A stretch of DNA of 8,506 nt from UBA1822 sp963615055. Its GTDB lineage: Bacteria > Bacillota > Negativicutes > Veillonellales > Dialisteraceae. The notes under the pieces are model-generated. The model worked only from the letters and a program-made list of their open reading frames with translations. It ran no database searches and was not told the DNA's origin. Below are positions 1-6,736 of this stretch, piece after piece. Location of the stretch: the NCBI GenBank assembly GCA_963615055.1, contig CAVEFO010000053.1, positions 1 through 8,506 on the forward strand, given 5' to 3'. A program made the position numbers and the translations under genes. Each line of letters opens with the position of its first letter. Within the stretch, counting starts at the first letter, position 1.

Positions 1-4
1 AAAA

Positions 5-55
5 TACCGACCTCCAATCGTTAGAATTTAGGTCTAACTTTTGGGGGTCGGTACA
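5..55. repeat. Long imperfect hairpin, possibly the right end of an IS3-family element
   Basis: Bases 5-25 and 33-53 form an inverted repeat of 21 positions with 3 mismatches around a 7-base loop. The right arm reads GTCTAACTTTTGGGGGTCGG and continues to a terminal CA at 54-55. That is like IS3-family ends, which have TG/CA tips and a GTTAGAC block next to a C/G run. No transposase is visible, because an element ending here would lie outside the window. On the minus strand the hairpin is followed by TTTT, so a terminator is the alternative. The hairpin is seen directly; the IS assignment is inference. Bases 56-152 hold nothing I can recognise. Confidence 0.4.
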
Positions 56-152
56 TCTTGCGCCTGACGAAAAAACTGAGCACCAATCTAACTGTCTGAC
101 GTTTTGAACGCAATGAGACGCCAAATGCCGAGCGGCACATTTCTGTTTCCGC

Positions 153-188
153 AAAAAAGAACCGATGCCGTGATAGCATCGGTTCTTT
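153..188 (-). terminator. Rho-independent terminator of the tRNA-Val gene
   Basis: Bases 157-168 (AAGAACCGATGC) are perfectly complementary to 176-187 (GCATCGGTTCTT) around the 7-base loop CGTGATA. On the minus strand the stem starts within two bases of the tRNA CCA end and is followed by six Ts (158-153). The A/T flanks also permit weaker function in the other direction. No other tRNA lies between, so the tRNA unit ends here. Confidence 0.9.
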
Positions 189-265
189 TGGTGGGACTAT
201 TGTGATTCGAACACAAGACCTCTTCGATGTCAACGAAGCGCTCTAACCAGCTGAGCTATAACCCC
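189..265 (-). tRNA. tRNA-Val (anticodon GAC)
   Basis: Read on the minus strand, the 77 bases fold as a complete cloverleaf. The acceptor stem is GGGGTTA with TAGTCCC (two G-U pairs). The D arm is GCTC/GAGC. The anticodon stem is CTTCG/CGAAG with loop TTGACAT, giving anticodon GAC (window 229-231), which reads GUC and GUU valine codons. The variable loop is AGGTC. The T arm is TTGTG/CACAA with the canonical loop TTCGAAT. The discriminator is A and CCA is encoded in the DNA. The gene has its own promoter and terminator and is the only tRNA in the window. Confidence 0.97.
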
Positions 266-278
266 ATGTGATGAGGGT

Positions 279-307
279 AGTATACCATGGGGCTTTGTCT
301 TCGTCAA
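279..307 (-). promoter_or_regulatory. Promoter of tRNA-Val, overlapping the 3' end of the protease gene
   Basis: On the minus strand, TTGACG (307-302) and TATACT (284-279) are separated by exactly 17 bases. A TGG directly precedes the -10, making it an extended -10 as well. Transcription would start about 7 bases before the mature tRNA 5' end. The -35 box covers the stop codon (304-306) of the upstream metalloprotease gene. This is the best consensus sigma-70-type promoter in the window. Confidence 0.85.
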
Positions 308-1368
308 GACTCTTTTTTCTCTTTGTCGTCCGGTTTCATCGCGGCATTGAGGGATGCGGCGATTTCGGCGCCGTCTTCGTCTTCGCCCAGTGTGTAGACG
401 GGGGTGCCGGCGCAGTAGATGTATTGGCCGTCTTGCGTCACTTGGCCGGCGTTGTTTTCGTGGTAGAGGGCGGCGAGTTTCCCGGCGGTGAGATAGGCGC
501 GTTGCTCGGCGGTGTAGCGGCCGATTTTTTGCGGCGCGAATGTTTTTTTGCCGTCGATTTCAATTTCGCCGTCTTTCACATTCACATGTTTCTCGGAGTA
601 TTCGTACAGGCGTTTCAAATTCTTTTTCGCGCGGTCTTTGGTGCTCGGATGGTCGGAGGGCTGGATCAGGGATTGGATGCCGGTGGGCGCTTGGTCGCCG
701 TAGCGTTCGTAGAGGAGCTGCATGGAGGCTGCCGCGCCGCCCGGATTGAAGCCCGCCGCGACGAAGTATTCGAAACCGATGTTGTCCGCTTCTTTTTCTT
801 GGTCGGTCGTGAAAACGGCTTTGGAAATATAGTTTCCGGCGACGTTGGCAAGAAGGGAGGAGGCGACGGTGGGGTTCGATGAGAGGTAAATATTGAGCGC
901 GGTCGTGAGGCCGACTTGTTTTTTCACGCCGGAGAGGCTGTGGCGTTTTTCACCGTGCGCGAGTTCGTGCGCCATGACGTAGGCGAGTTCGTCGTCGTCC
1001 ATGGCGTCGAGGGTCCCGGTATTGACGCCCATGACGGCGCCCATGGACATGAAGGCATTGATTTCATCCGAAGGGGCGACGTAAACTTTGTAATCGCGCT
1101 TGATGAGGCCGGACGATTTAAGTTTCTCATAAATCTTTTGCACGCGCGCATTGGCTTCCGGGTCGTCGGAAACGCCCGTTTCTCCCGTCGCTTGGTCGTA
1201 GAATTGCGACTGCCCGTTGTTGTCGAGCGCCGAATAGTATTCGGATACGTAGGCCAGCGCGGCCGCGCCGTGGAGAAGTTGCTCGGCGACATTGGCCGCC
1301 GATGCGGGGGCCGCCGTTAAAAAGAGGGCGCAGAGGCCCGCTGCCGCTTGTTTCTTCCATGTTTTCAT
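304..1368 (-). CDS. Exported M48-family zinc metalloprotease
   Basis: The 354-residue protein has an N-terminal signal peptide (basic MKTWKK, hydrophobic core, probable cleavage after ASA at 22-24), so it should act outside the cytoplasmic membrane. The catalytic motif HELAHGEKRH (134-143) supplies two zinc-binding histidines (134, 138) and the catalytic Glu135. The downstream ExxxD motif (E191 to D195, in DQEKEAD) gives the probable third zinc ligand. The later HPSTKDRAKK (about 240-249) is typical of M48 peptidases related to BepA/LoiP, which degrade or help assemble misfolded envelope proteins. Residues after about 260 form an unrecognised C-terminal extension with a charged tail. I chose ATG at 1368 because GGGAGGTG (1381-1374) lies 7 bases upstream; an in-frame TTG at 1383 would put that site inside the coding region. 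The substrate is unknown. Confidence 0.9.
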   Translation of the reverse strand: MKTWKKQAAAGLCALFLTAAPASAANVAEQLLHGAAALAYVSEYYSALDNNGQSQFYDQATGETGVSDDPEANARVQKIYEKLKSSGLIKRDYKVYVAPSDEINAFMSMGAVMGVNTGTLDAMDDDELAYVMAHELAHGEKRHSLSGVKKQVGLTTALNIYLSSNPTVASSLLANVAGNYISKAVFTTDQEKEADNIGFEYFVAAGFNPGGAAASMQLLYERYGDQAPTGIQSLIQPSDHPSTKDRAKKNLKRLYEYSEKHVNVKDGEIEIDGKKTFAPQKIGRYTAEQRAYLTAGKLAALYHENNAGQVTQDGQYIYCAGTPVYTLGEDEDGAEIAASLNAAMKPDDKEKKES

Positions 1369-1401
1369 GATGGCACCTCCCAAATGGTATTCGTTTCTCT
1401 T

Positions 1402-1410
1402 ATTTTATCA
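1402..1410 (-). promoter_or_regulatory. Extended -10 promoter of the M48 protease gene
   Basis: The minus-strand sequence TGATAAAAT (1410-1402) matches an extended -10 (TGnTAtAAT with one change). It lies about 34 bases upstream of the ATG, leaving room for a short leader and the ribosome binding site. No convincing -35 is found at the expected spacing. It is back to back with the promoter of the DUF1858 gene, about 45 bases away. Confidence 0.5.
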
Positions 1411-1452
1411 TAAAATCGCAAGGCATCCGGGAGCGCCTGTTTCCGTTTCCTG

Positions 1453-1461
1453 TGTTATAAT
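1453..1461 (+). promoter_or_regulatory. Extended -10 promoter of the DUF1858 protein gene
   Basis: TGTTATAAT is a perfect TGn plus TATAAT extended -10. A start near 1468 gives a leader of about 25 bases that includes the AAAGGAG ribosome binding site (1482-1488). No clear -35 box lies 17 bases upstream. The position of this promoter argues against translation from the ATG at 1473, which would lie within a few bases of the transcript start. Confidence 0.65.
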
Positions 1462-1493
1462 GGGGGACACGAATGAAACGGAAAGGAGTCATC

Positions 1494-2438
1494 ATGACAG
1501 TAGATAATCTCACGTTTTCGATAGAAATCAATTATATCCGAGATGTCACGGAAGGGCGCGCGGAGTTTGAAAGGAAAATGCAGGAGGTCGCCGGCGACAT
1601 CGGCGCGGCGTTCACGCGGGATCGGGAGAAACGGCCGGTTCTGGCGGGGCTTTCCGCCGATGAAATCACAAAGGCGCTGGCTTCGCTCGGTCTGTCGGCT
1701 TTCGGGCAGTGGCCGCTTTGCATTTTGACGGCGACGATAGCGACGCCGCTGCCGCTTCGCGCAATCGGGATGGCGGACGGCTGGGATATTTATTTGGGGG
1801 AAAAGACGTTTTTTGCGTTCTCGCAGTTTCCGGAGGGGACGGTCGACATTTTGAAGAAGGCGTGCGCGTATTATCTCGATCATGAGAGTTACAAGCCGCT
1901 CACGGAATTTGTGTCTGAGACGGGATTTGAAAATTTCCGGGACGCGGTGCTGGGGGCGGCGCCTGTGGCGGAGAGCGCGGAGGGGTATGACGGGAGCGCG
2001 TATGCGTCGCCGGACACGCCGCCGCTCAAGGAGGGGGATTTTGTCCGTCCGGAGCACAATGTGATGCAGGTCATCGATGTGTACCCGGAAATGGGGCCGC
2101 TTTTGATGGAATACGGCATGTCGTGCGTCGGTTGTTTCGTTTCCTATGACGAAAATCTCTGGCAGGCGGCGCAGGCGCACGGGCTGGATGTCTTTGAAAT
2201 CATCGGGGAAATGAATGAGTATCTTTCGGATAAATACGGGAAACCGCTTCTTTCGGCCGAAACGCCGATGGAGGATATCCTGACGCTTTACCCGCAGCTT
2301 TTGGCACTCTTGCAGGAACGAGGTCTCACGCTCCCGCAAGATTTGTCGACGCCGCTCGGCAAGGTGTGCGAGGAAGCGGGGCAGGATTTACAGGAAATTC
2401 TGGATGCGTGCGGGGCGAAGCTTCGTAAAGAGATGTGA
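1494..2438 (+). CDS. Protein with a DUF1858 (hybrid-cluster-protein-associated) redox domain and a degenerate second copy
   Basis: The protein has 314 residues, no signal peptide and no membrane segment, so it is probably cytoplasmic. Residues about 188-243 match the DUF1858 pattern: VMQVIDVYPEMGPLLMEYGM, then CVGC (Cys211, Cys214), then an HGLDV turn and a helix. Such domains accompany hybrid cluster protein and iron-sulfur or nitrosative-stress proteins (ScdA-like) and are thought to form a redox-active disulfide. Residues about 256-307 repeat the layout (MEDILTLYPQLLALLQERGL) but lack the CxxC; they carry Cys292 and Cys306 instead. Residues 1-170 match no domain I recognise. ATG 1494 is preferred over ATG 1473 because AAAGGAG sits 5 bases upstream. 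The gene appears to stand alone. Only a weak stem (AGAGAG with CTTTCT, before the T run at 2471-2476) might end it. Confidence 0.8.
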   Translation: MTVDNLTFSIEINYIRDVTEGRAEFERKMQEVAGDIGAAFTRDREKRPVLAGLSADEITKALASLGLSAFGQWPLCILTATIATPLPLRAIGMADGWDIYLGEKTFFAFSQFPEGTVDILKKACAYYLDHESYKPLTEFVSETGFENFRDAVLGAAPVAESAEGYDGSAYASPDTPPLKEGDFVRPEHNVMQVIDVYPEMGPLLMEYGMSCVGCFVSYDENLWQAAQAHGLDVFEIIGEMNEYLSDKYGKPLLSAETPMEDILTLYPQLLALLQERGLTLPQDLSTPLGKVCEEAGQDLQEILDACGAKLRKEM

Positions 2439-2490
2439 GGGGAGAGAGGCGAGCTTCTTTCTTGATTTCCTTTTTTATCAGACGCAAGAT

Positions 2491-2637
2491 AGCTGTTAGA
2501 CGTTAGTTGTTAGCGATTGGTTTTGAGCGGTGCCGTCAGCGGCGATGTTTTTTTATGGCGTCGCTGCAGCCCTTATAAAATGCGCGAAGCGCTTCCGGTA
2601 AAAACTAATGGCTAATAGCCGGTAGCTCATAACTTTT
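2491..2637. repeat. Palindromic MITE- or REP-like intergenic element
   Basis: The gap between the DUF1858 and EamA genes contains a roughly 147-base imperfect palindrome. The outer parts pair: TGTTAGCGATTGGTTTT near 2508-2524 matches the complement of the 2604-2620 region at most positions. The inner stem CAGCGGCG (2537-2544) pairs with CGTCGCTG (2559-2566) with one G-U pair. The left arm is built from GTTAG-type units and the right arm from CTAAT-type units. It has no coding potential and no full terminator signature. It could be a miniature mobile element or fold as RNA in the EamA leader. Confidence 0.45.
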
Positions 2638-2689
2638 CGCACGATGTGTGCCATATACTTTGCTTTTCTTTGGAGGGTAACAATTCGCC

Positions 2690-3595
2690 ATGGATACTTT
2701 GGCGCTGTTTCTTTGCATGACCGCGGGGGTCATGTGGGCGTCGAGCGGGATTGCCGCGCAGCATTTCTTTTCTTTAAGCTCCTTAAATGCGATGGATCTC
2801 ACGGCGTTTCGGATGATTTGCACGGCGGGGATTATGCTGGGGCTGACGGTCGAGAAGGGCGAATTTCGGAAAAATATGGCCGTCATGAGACGCGAGCCGC
2901 GGCTTTGGGGTGAGATTGGATTCTACGGCGTCGTCGCGTTGATGGCGATGCATTTTTGTTATTTTGAAGCGATTGATTTGGGAAACGCGGCGGTCGTGAC
3001 GGTCTTGCAATACACGTGTCCCGCGATGGTGATTTGCTATTTGGCGCTGTCTCGGCGGGCGTGGCCGGATCGGGGCTCGGTCATCGCGGTCGTGCTGGCG
3101 ATTGGCGGGACGTTCTTTTTGGCGACGGGCGGTCATGTCGATAAGCTTTCCATGTCGGCGGAATGTTTTGTCTGGTCGATGGCGTCGGCTGTGTTCTATG
3201 CGGTTGCGGCCGTGTACCCGAAGCATTTGCAGCGGAAACTGGACAATCCGTTTCTTCTTTTTTGGGGGATGTTGATCGGCGGGATCGCGTCGTGGTTTCT
3301 GACGGACAATTTGAATTTTGCCGATTTTTTCCATTGGAATCTGGCCTTTGACTTATTTGTGATTGTTTTCTGCGGCACGGCGGTCGCGTTCATTTGCTAT
3401 AACGCAGGGCTGGCGCGACTCTCGGCCGATCAGGCGAGCATCACGACGACGGTCGAGCCCGTGGCGTCGGTGCTTCTGGCATATATCCTCTTCGGCCAAA
3501 CATTCGGCGCGGTCGAGGCGGGCGGGATCGTCATGATCGTCCTGGCGATTGCCATGCCGGCGCTGTTTCGCAGAAAGGGAAACGGGCGGGTGTGA
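2690..3595 (+). CDS. EamA/DMT-superfamily transporter
   Basis: The 301-residue membrane protein has about ten hydrophobic helices, with the two-fold EamA repeat near residues 4-145 and 157-293. Each half ends with a conserved segment: VVTVLQYTCPAMVICYLAL (about 102-120) in the first and TTVEPVASVLLAYILFG (about 253-269) in the second. The Glu-Pro and following helix are typical of the family. The C-terminal tail is basic (RRKGNGRV), consistent with a cytoplasmic end. Members export amino acids, metabolites or drugs; the substrate cannot be told from sequence. ATG 2690 is the only reasonable start, because TAA lies in frame at 2678-2680. The GGAGGG site (2672-2677) is 12 bases upstream, a longer gap than usual. 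A possible TATACT -10 lies at 2654-2659 without a clear -35. Confidence 0.9.
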   Translation: MDTLALFLCMTAGVMWASSGIAAQHFFSLSSLNAMDLTAFRMICTAGIMLGLTVEKGEFRKNMAVMRREPRLWGEIGFYGVVALMAMHFCYFEAIDLGNAAVVTVLQYTCPAMVICYLALSRRAWPDRGSVIAVVLAIGGTFFLATGGHVDKLSMSAECFVWSMASAVFYAVAAVYPKHLQRKLDNPFLLFWGMLIGGIASWFLTDNLNFADFFHWNLAFDLFVIVFCGTAVAFICYNAGLARLSADQASITTTVEPVASVLLAYILFGQTFGAVEAGGIVMIVLAIAMPALFRRKGNGRV

Positions 3596-3601
3596 TATAA
3601 T
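3593..3601 (+). promoter_or_regulatory. Extended -10 promoter for lepA-hemW
   Basis: TGATATAAT is a perfect TGn plus TATAAT extended -10. Its first bases are the TGA stop codon of the EamA gene. Transcription starting near 3608 would give lepA a leader of about 160 bases that includes the inverted repeat at 3653-3745. No convincing -35 is present. Read-through from the EamA gene is also possible, since no terminator is seen after it. Confidence 0.55.
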
Positions 3602-3652
3602 AAGAACTTATAAAGTGTAATGAGGCTTGATGTTGTCACATAGAGGTGCTGT

Positions 3653-3752
3653 CCGTTGGCCGTGAACCGTTAACCGTGTGTGAGCGGTTTTAGGTTTCAT
3701 TGTGATGTGACGGACGGTAAACGGATAACGGAAACCGGATAACGGATTTTTT
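3653..3752 (+). repeat. Inverted repeat with CGGATAACGG units and T tail in the lepA leader
   Basis: Bases 3653-3676 (CCGTT, CCG and CCGTTAACCG blocks) pair with 3722-3745 (the CGGATAACGG units) at about 17 of 24 positions. The right arm is followed by A and six Ts (3747-3752), only 5 bases before the lepA GGAG site (3758-3761). This has the layout of an imperfect attenuator-type hairpin. The right arm starts downstream of TGTGACGGACGG (3706-3717), a 12-mer that recurs at 7086-7097 in front of the heptad array there, so this is one copy of an intergenic repeat family. Confidence 0.5.
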
Positions 3753-3767
3753 AATGCGGAGCAAATT

Positions 3768-5564
3768 ATGCAGGCAGAGCGGATACGGAATTTTTCTATT
3801 ATTGCCCATATTGATCATGGGAAATCGACACTGGCGGATCGGCTGATCGAGATGACGGGGACCGTGGAGAAGCGCGATATGGAGGCGCAGATTCTCGATA
3901 CGATGGAGCTGGAGCGCGAGCGCGGGATTACGATCAAAGAGCAGTCGGCGCGGCTGTCGTATACGGCGCGCGACGGAAAGACGTACACGCTCAATCTCAT
4001 CGATACCCCCGGGCACGTCGATTTCAATTACGAAGTGTCGCGGAGTCTGTCGGCGTGCGAGGGCGCGATTTTGATTGTCGATGCGACGCAGGGCGTGCAG
4101 GCGCAGACGCTGGCGAATGTGTATCTGGCGCTCGATCATGATTTGGAAATCATTCCCGTGATCAATAAGATTGATTTACCGTCCGCCGATCCCGCGCGCG
4201 TCAAAGCCGAAGTGGAGCACGTGATCGGGCTCGACATGAGCGAGGCGATTGAAATCAGCGCGAAGACGGGCGCGGGCGTGGAAAATGTGCTGGAAGCCAT
4301 CGTTTCCCGGATTCCGCCGCCGAAAGATTTCAGTGAGAAACCGCTCCGCGCGCTCATTTTTGATGCCGTTTTCGATTCGTACAAAGGCGCGATTGCCTAT
4401 GTGCGCGTGAAAGAAGGGAGCATCCGCCCCGGCACGAATATCCGCATGATGGCGAATGGGAAAGTTTTCACGGTGACGGAAGTCGGCCATTTCACGCCCT
4501 ATCCCGTGCAAGATGAGGCTCTCTCCTGCGGCGAGGTCGGCTATATCGCGGCGAGTATCAAGGATGTACACGATTGCGAAGTGGGCGACACGATTACGAC
4601 GGAGGAAGCGGGAGCCGCCGAGCCGCTGCCCGGTTATCGTAAGGCGCTTCCGATGGTCTTCTGCGGCCTCTATCCCGTCGAAGCGAAAGATTACGAAAAT
4701 CTGAAAGATTCGCTCGAAAAGCTCAGCATGAATGACGCGGCGCTCGAATATATTCCGGAGACGTCGGCCGCGCTGGGCTTCGGTTTTCGCTGCGGTTTTC
4801 TGGGACTCCTCCATATGGATGTCGTGCAGGAGCGGCTTGAGCGCGAATACAATTTGAAACTCATCATCACGGCGCCGTCGGTCATTTACCACGTCTACAA
4901 AACGGACGGCACGATGGATCCCGTGGACAATCCGGCAAAATTGCCGCCGACGGGAAATATCGATCACATCGAGGAGCCGGTCGTGGAAGTCGACGTCCTC
5001 GTCCCGTCCGATATGGTCGGCGCCGTCATGGATTTGGCGCAAAATCGGCGTGGCGTCTTCCTCAATATGACCTATCTCGACGAGACGCGCGTCGATTTGC
5101 AATACAAAATTCCTCTTTGCGAAATTATTTTCGATTTCTTCGATAAATTGAAATCGGCGACAAAAGGCTACGCGTCGCTCGATTATCGTCTTGCCGGGTA
5201 CGAGCGGACGGACGCGGTGCGCCTCGATATCCTGCTCAACGGAGAACTCATCGATGCGCTCTCCGTCATCGTCCATCGCTCCGTCGCCACATCGCGCGGG
5301 CGGGCGCTGGCGGTGCGGCTGAAAGAAATCATCCCGCGCCAGCTCTTTGAAGTGCCGATTCAGGCGGCCGTCGGGAGCAAAATCATCGCGCGAGAGACCA
5401 TCAAAGCGTTGCGAAAAGACGTCCTCGCCAAATGCTACGGCGGCGACATCAGCCGCAAGAAGAAACTTCTCGAAAAGCAAAAGGAAGGGAAGAAACGCAT
5501 GAAACAGGTCGGCAGCGTCGAGCTCCCGCAAGAAGCTTTTATGGCCGTTCTCAAAAATGACTGA
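3768..5564 (+). CDS. lepA: Elongation factor 4 (LepA), ribosome back-translocase GTPase
   Basis: This 598-residue protein has the usual LepA length. The GTPase motifs are complete: G1 AHIDHGKS (13-20), G2 GITIK with Thr55 (53-57), G3 DTPGH (79-83), G4 NKID (133-136) and G5 SAK (164-166). EF-G-like domains follow, then the LepA-specific C-terminal domain, ending with the diagnostic YGGDISRKKKLLEKQKEGKK segment. LepA binds ribosomes, can reverse or remodel translocation, and affects initiation or assembly under ionic and other stress. ATG 3768 has GGAG 6 bases upstream. Its last 8 bases overlap hemW (ATGACTGA), so the two are one operon with probable coupled translation. The GTP-binding N-terminus and C-terminal tail are intact, with no frameshift. 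Confidence 0.98.
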   Translation: MQAERIRNFSIIAHIDHGKSTLADRLIEMTGTVEKRDMEAQILDTMELERERGITIKEQSARLSYTARDGKTYTLNLIDTPGHVDFNYEVSRSLSACEGAILIVDATQGVQAQTLANVYLALDHDLEIIPVINKIDLPSADPARVKAEVEHVIGLDMSEAIEISAKTGAGVENVLEAIVSRIPPPKDFSEKPLRALIFDAVFDSYKGAIAYVRVKEGSIRPGTNIRMMANGKVFTVTEVGHFTPYPVQDEALSCGEVGYIAASIKDVHDCEVGDTITTEEAGAAEPLPGYRKALPMVFCGLYPVEAKDYENLKDSLEKLSMNDAALEYIPETSAALGFGFRCGFLGLLHMDVVQERLEREYNLKLIITAPSVIYHVYKTDGTMDPVDNPAKLPPTGNIDHIEEPVVEVDVLVPSDMVGAVMDLAQNRRGVFLNMTYLDETRVDLQYKIPLCEIIFDFFDKLKSATKGYASLDYRLAGYERTDAVRLDILLNGELIDALSVIVHRSVATSRGRALAVRLKEIIPRQLFEVPIQAAVGSKIIARETIKALRKDVLAKCYGGDISRKKKLLEKQKEGKKRMKQVGSVELPQEAFMAVLKND

Positions 5565-6687
5565 CATCGGCCTCTATCTTCATATCCCGTATTGCGTCTC
5601 GCGCTGCCGCTATTGCGGTTTCTACTCGACGACGGGCGCGCCGACGGAAGCGTACATGGAGGCCCTTTTGCAAGAAGCGGCCATGCGAAAAGAAGAAATC
5701 GGGAAAAGGTCGGCGGACACCGTCTATTTGGGCGGCGGCACCCCGTCCGGGATTCCGGTTTCTTTTTTGACGCGCCTTTTAGAAGGTCTTGATGCCATCT
5801 TTCCTTTTGCGGCGGGCGCGGAAATCACGATGGAAATGAATCCGTCGGACATGAGCGCGGACTATCTCTCGGCCGTGCGCACGCTCGGCGTGAATCGCCT
5901 CTCCGTCGGCGTCCAAAGTTTCGACGACCGTCTTTTGGCGGCCATCGGGCGTCGGCACACCGCGGCGGAAGCCAAAGCGGCCGTGCGCCGGGCTCATCGC
6001 GCCGGTTTCCGGAATATCAGCATCGACCTCATGTATGAACTCCCGGGCCAAAGCGTCCGCGATTTCGAGCGTTCGCTTCTCCGTGCCGCGCACCTTCCCA
6101 TCACGCACATCTCCGTCTACAGCCTCATTTTGGAAGAAGGCACGCCCTTTGCGCGCTTGGCGGAAAAAGGGAAACTGTCGCGCCCGACGGAAGAAGAAAG
6201 CTTCGCCATGTACCGCGCCATGGAGCGCATCCTGCCGCACTATGGCTTTGTGAGATATGAAATTGCAAGCTTTGCCAGAGCCGGCGCGGTTTCGAAGCAC
6301 AATCGGAAATACTGGAAACTGGACGAATATCTGGGCCTCGGTCCCGCGGCGTCGTCTCGCATCGGCCGCGTCCGCATGACGAACCGCCCGGATTTAGCGG
6401 CGTACCTGTCGGCGCTTAAAAACGGAGTGCTTCCGCCCGTAGATATCGAGCCGCTGACGCAAGAAGAAGAAACGGAAGAATACTGTTTCCTCGGACTCCG
6501 AATGAGGGAAGGAATCGATAAAAAAGAATACACGGCGCGCTACGGAGAGTCCATCGAGGCACGCTACGGCGCGGTTATCCGGGATTTGAAAGGGAAAGGA
6601 TTGTTGAAAGAAACGGAGGAGCGAATCATCCTCACCAAGCGCGGCGTCGCATTGGGGAATACGGTTTTTGAAGAATTTTTACCATGA
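5557..6687 (+). CDS. hemW: Heme chaperone HemW (radical SAM, formerly called coproporphyrinogen oxidase-like)
   Basis: The protein has 376 residues, the normal HemW length. The radical SAM motif is CVSRCRYC (Cys13, Cys17, Cys20), which binds the 4Fe-4S cluster. GGGTP (59-63) is the SAM-binding motif. SVGVQSF (116-122) and DLMYELPGQ (157-165) follow. The HNxxYW motif (HNRKYW, 248-253), associated with heme binding in HemW, separates it from true HemN, as does its length. It then has GLGPAASS (260-267) and the HemW C-terminal domain. HemW delivers heme to membrane proteins such as respiratory enzymes. The usual CPYCDF reads CRYCGF here. The start ATG lies within the lepA stop region (ATGACTGA) and has no strong ribosome binding site of its own, so reinitiation after lepA is likely. 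A strong terminator follows immediately. Confidence 0.95.
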   Translation: MTDIGLYLHIPYCVSRCRYCGFYSTTGAPTEAYMEALLQEAAMRKEEIGKRSADTVYLGGGTPSGIPVSFLTRLLEGLDAIFPFAAGAEITMEMNPSDMSADYLSAVRTLGVNRLSVGVQSFDDRLLAAIGRRHTAAEAKAAVRRAHRAGFRNISIDLMYELPGQSVRDFERSLLRAAHLPITHISVYSLILEEGTPFARLAEKGKLSRPTEEESFAMYRAMERILPHYGFVRYEIASFARAGAVSKHNRKYWKLDEYLGLGPAASSRIGRVRMTNRPDLAAYLSALKNGVLPPVDIEPLTQEEETEEYCFLGLRMREGIDKKEYTARYGESIEARYGAVIRDLKGKGLLKETEERIILTKRGVALGNTVFEEFLP

Positions 6688-6736
6688 AAAAAGAGCTGGG
6701 AACAGATGTTTCGACATTTGTTTCCAGCTTTTTTTC
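6688..6736 (+). terminator. Strong rho-independent terminator of the lepA-hemW operon
   Basis: The 15-base arm 6695-6709 pairs with 6714-6728; two pairs are G-U and the rest are Watson-Crick. The loop is TTCG (6710-6713), giving an exceptionally stable RNA tetraloop. Seven Ts follow (6729-6735). An A run before the left arm pairs with part of the T tract and could make it work in both directions. It starts one base after the hemW stop codon. Confidence 0.95.

Noticed and set aside
21..233. A 70-codon minus-strand frame
   Set aside because: It begins inside the tRNA-Val gene, reads through its terminator and ends in the hairpin at 5-53.
268..882. A 204-codon plus-strand frame
   Set aside because: It is antisense to the M48 protease and contains the tRNA promoter region. 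The low-complexity product (Gly, Val, Phe) resembles no protein.
1455..2339. A 294-codon minus-strand frame
   Set aside because: It is antisense to the DUF1858 gene, very rich in Arg and His, and has no recognisable domain. The plus-strand gene has the promoter and ribosome binding site.
2444..2476. Terminator after the DUF1858 gene
   Set aside because: Only a 6-pair stem with one G-U pair precedes the T run, with an 8-base linker between them, which is too weak to list as a feature.
4176..5567. A 463-codon open frame on the minus strand
   Set aside because: It lies wholly opposite lepA, whose motifs are complete. Its arginine- and histidine-rich product matches no family, and no ribosome binding site was found. 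It is a shadow of lepA codon bias.
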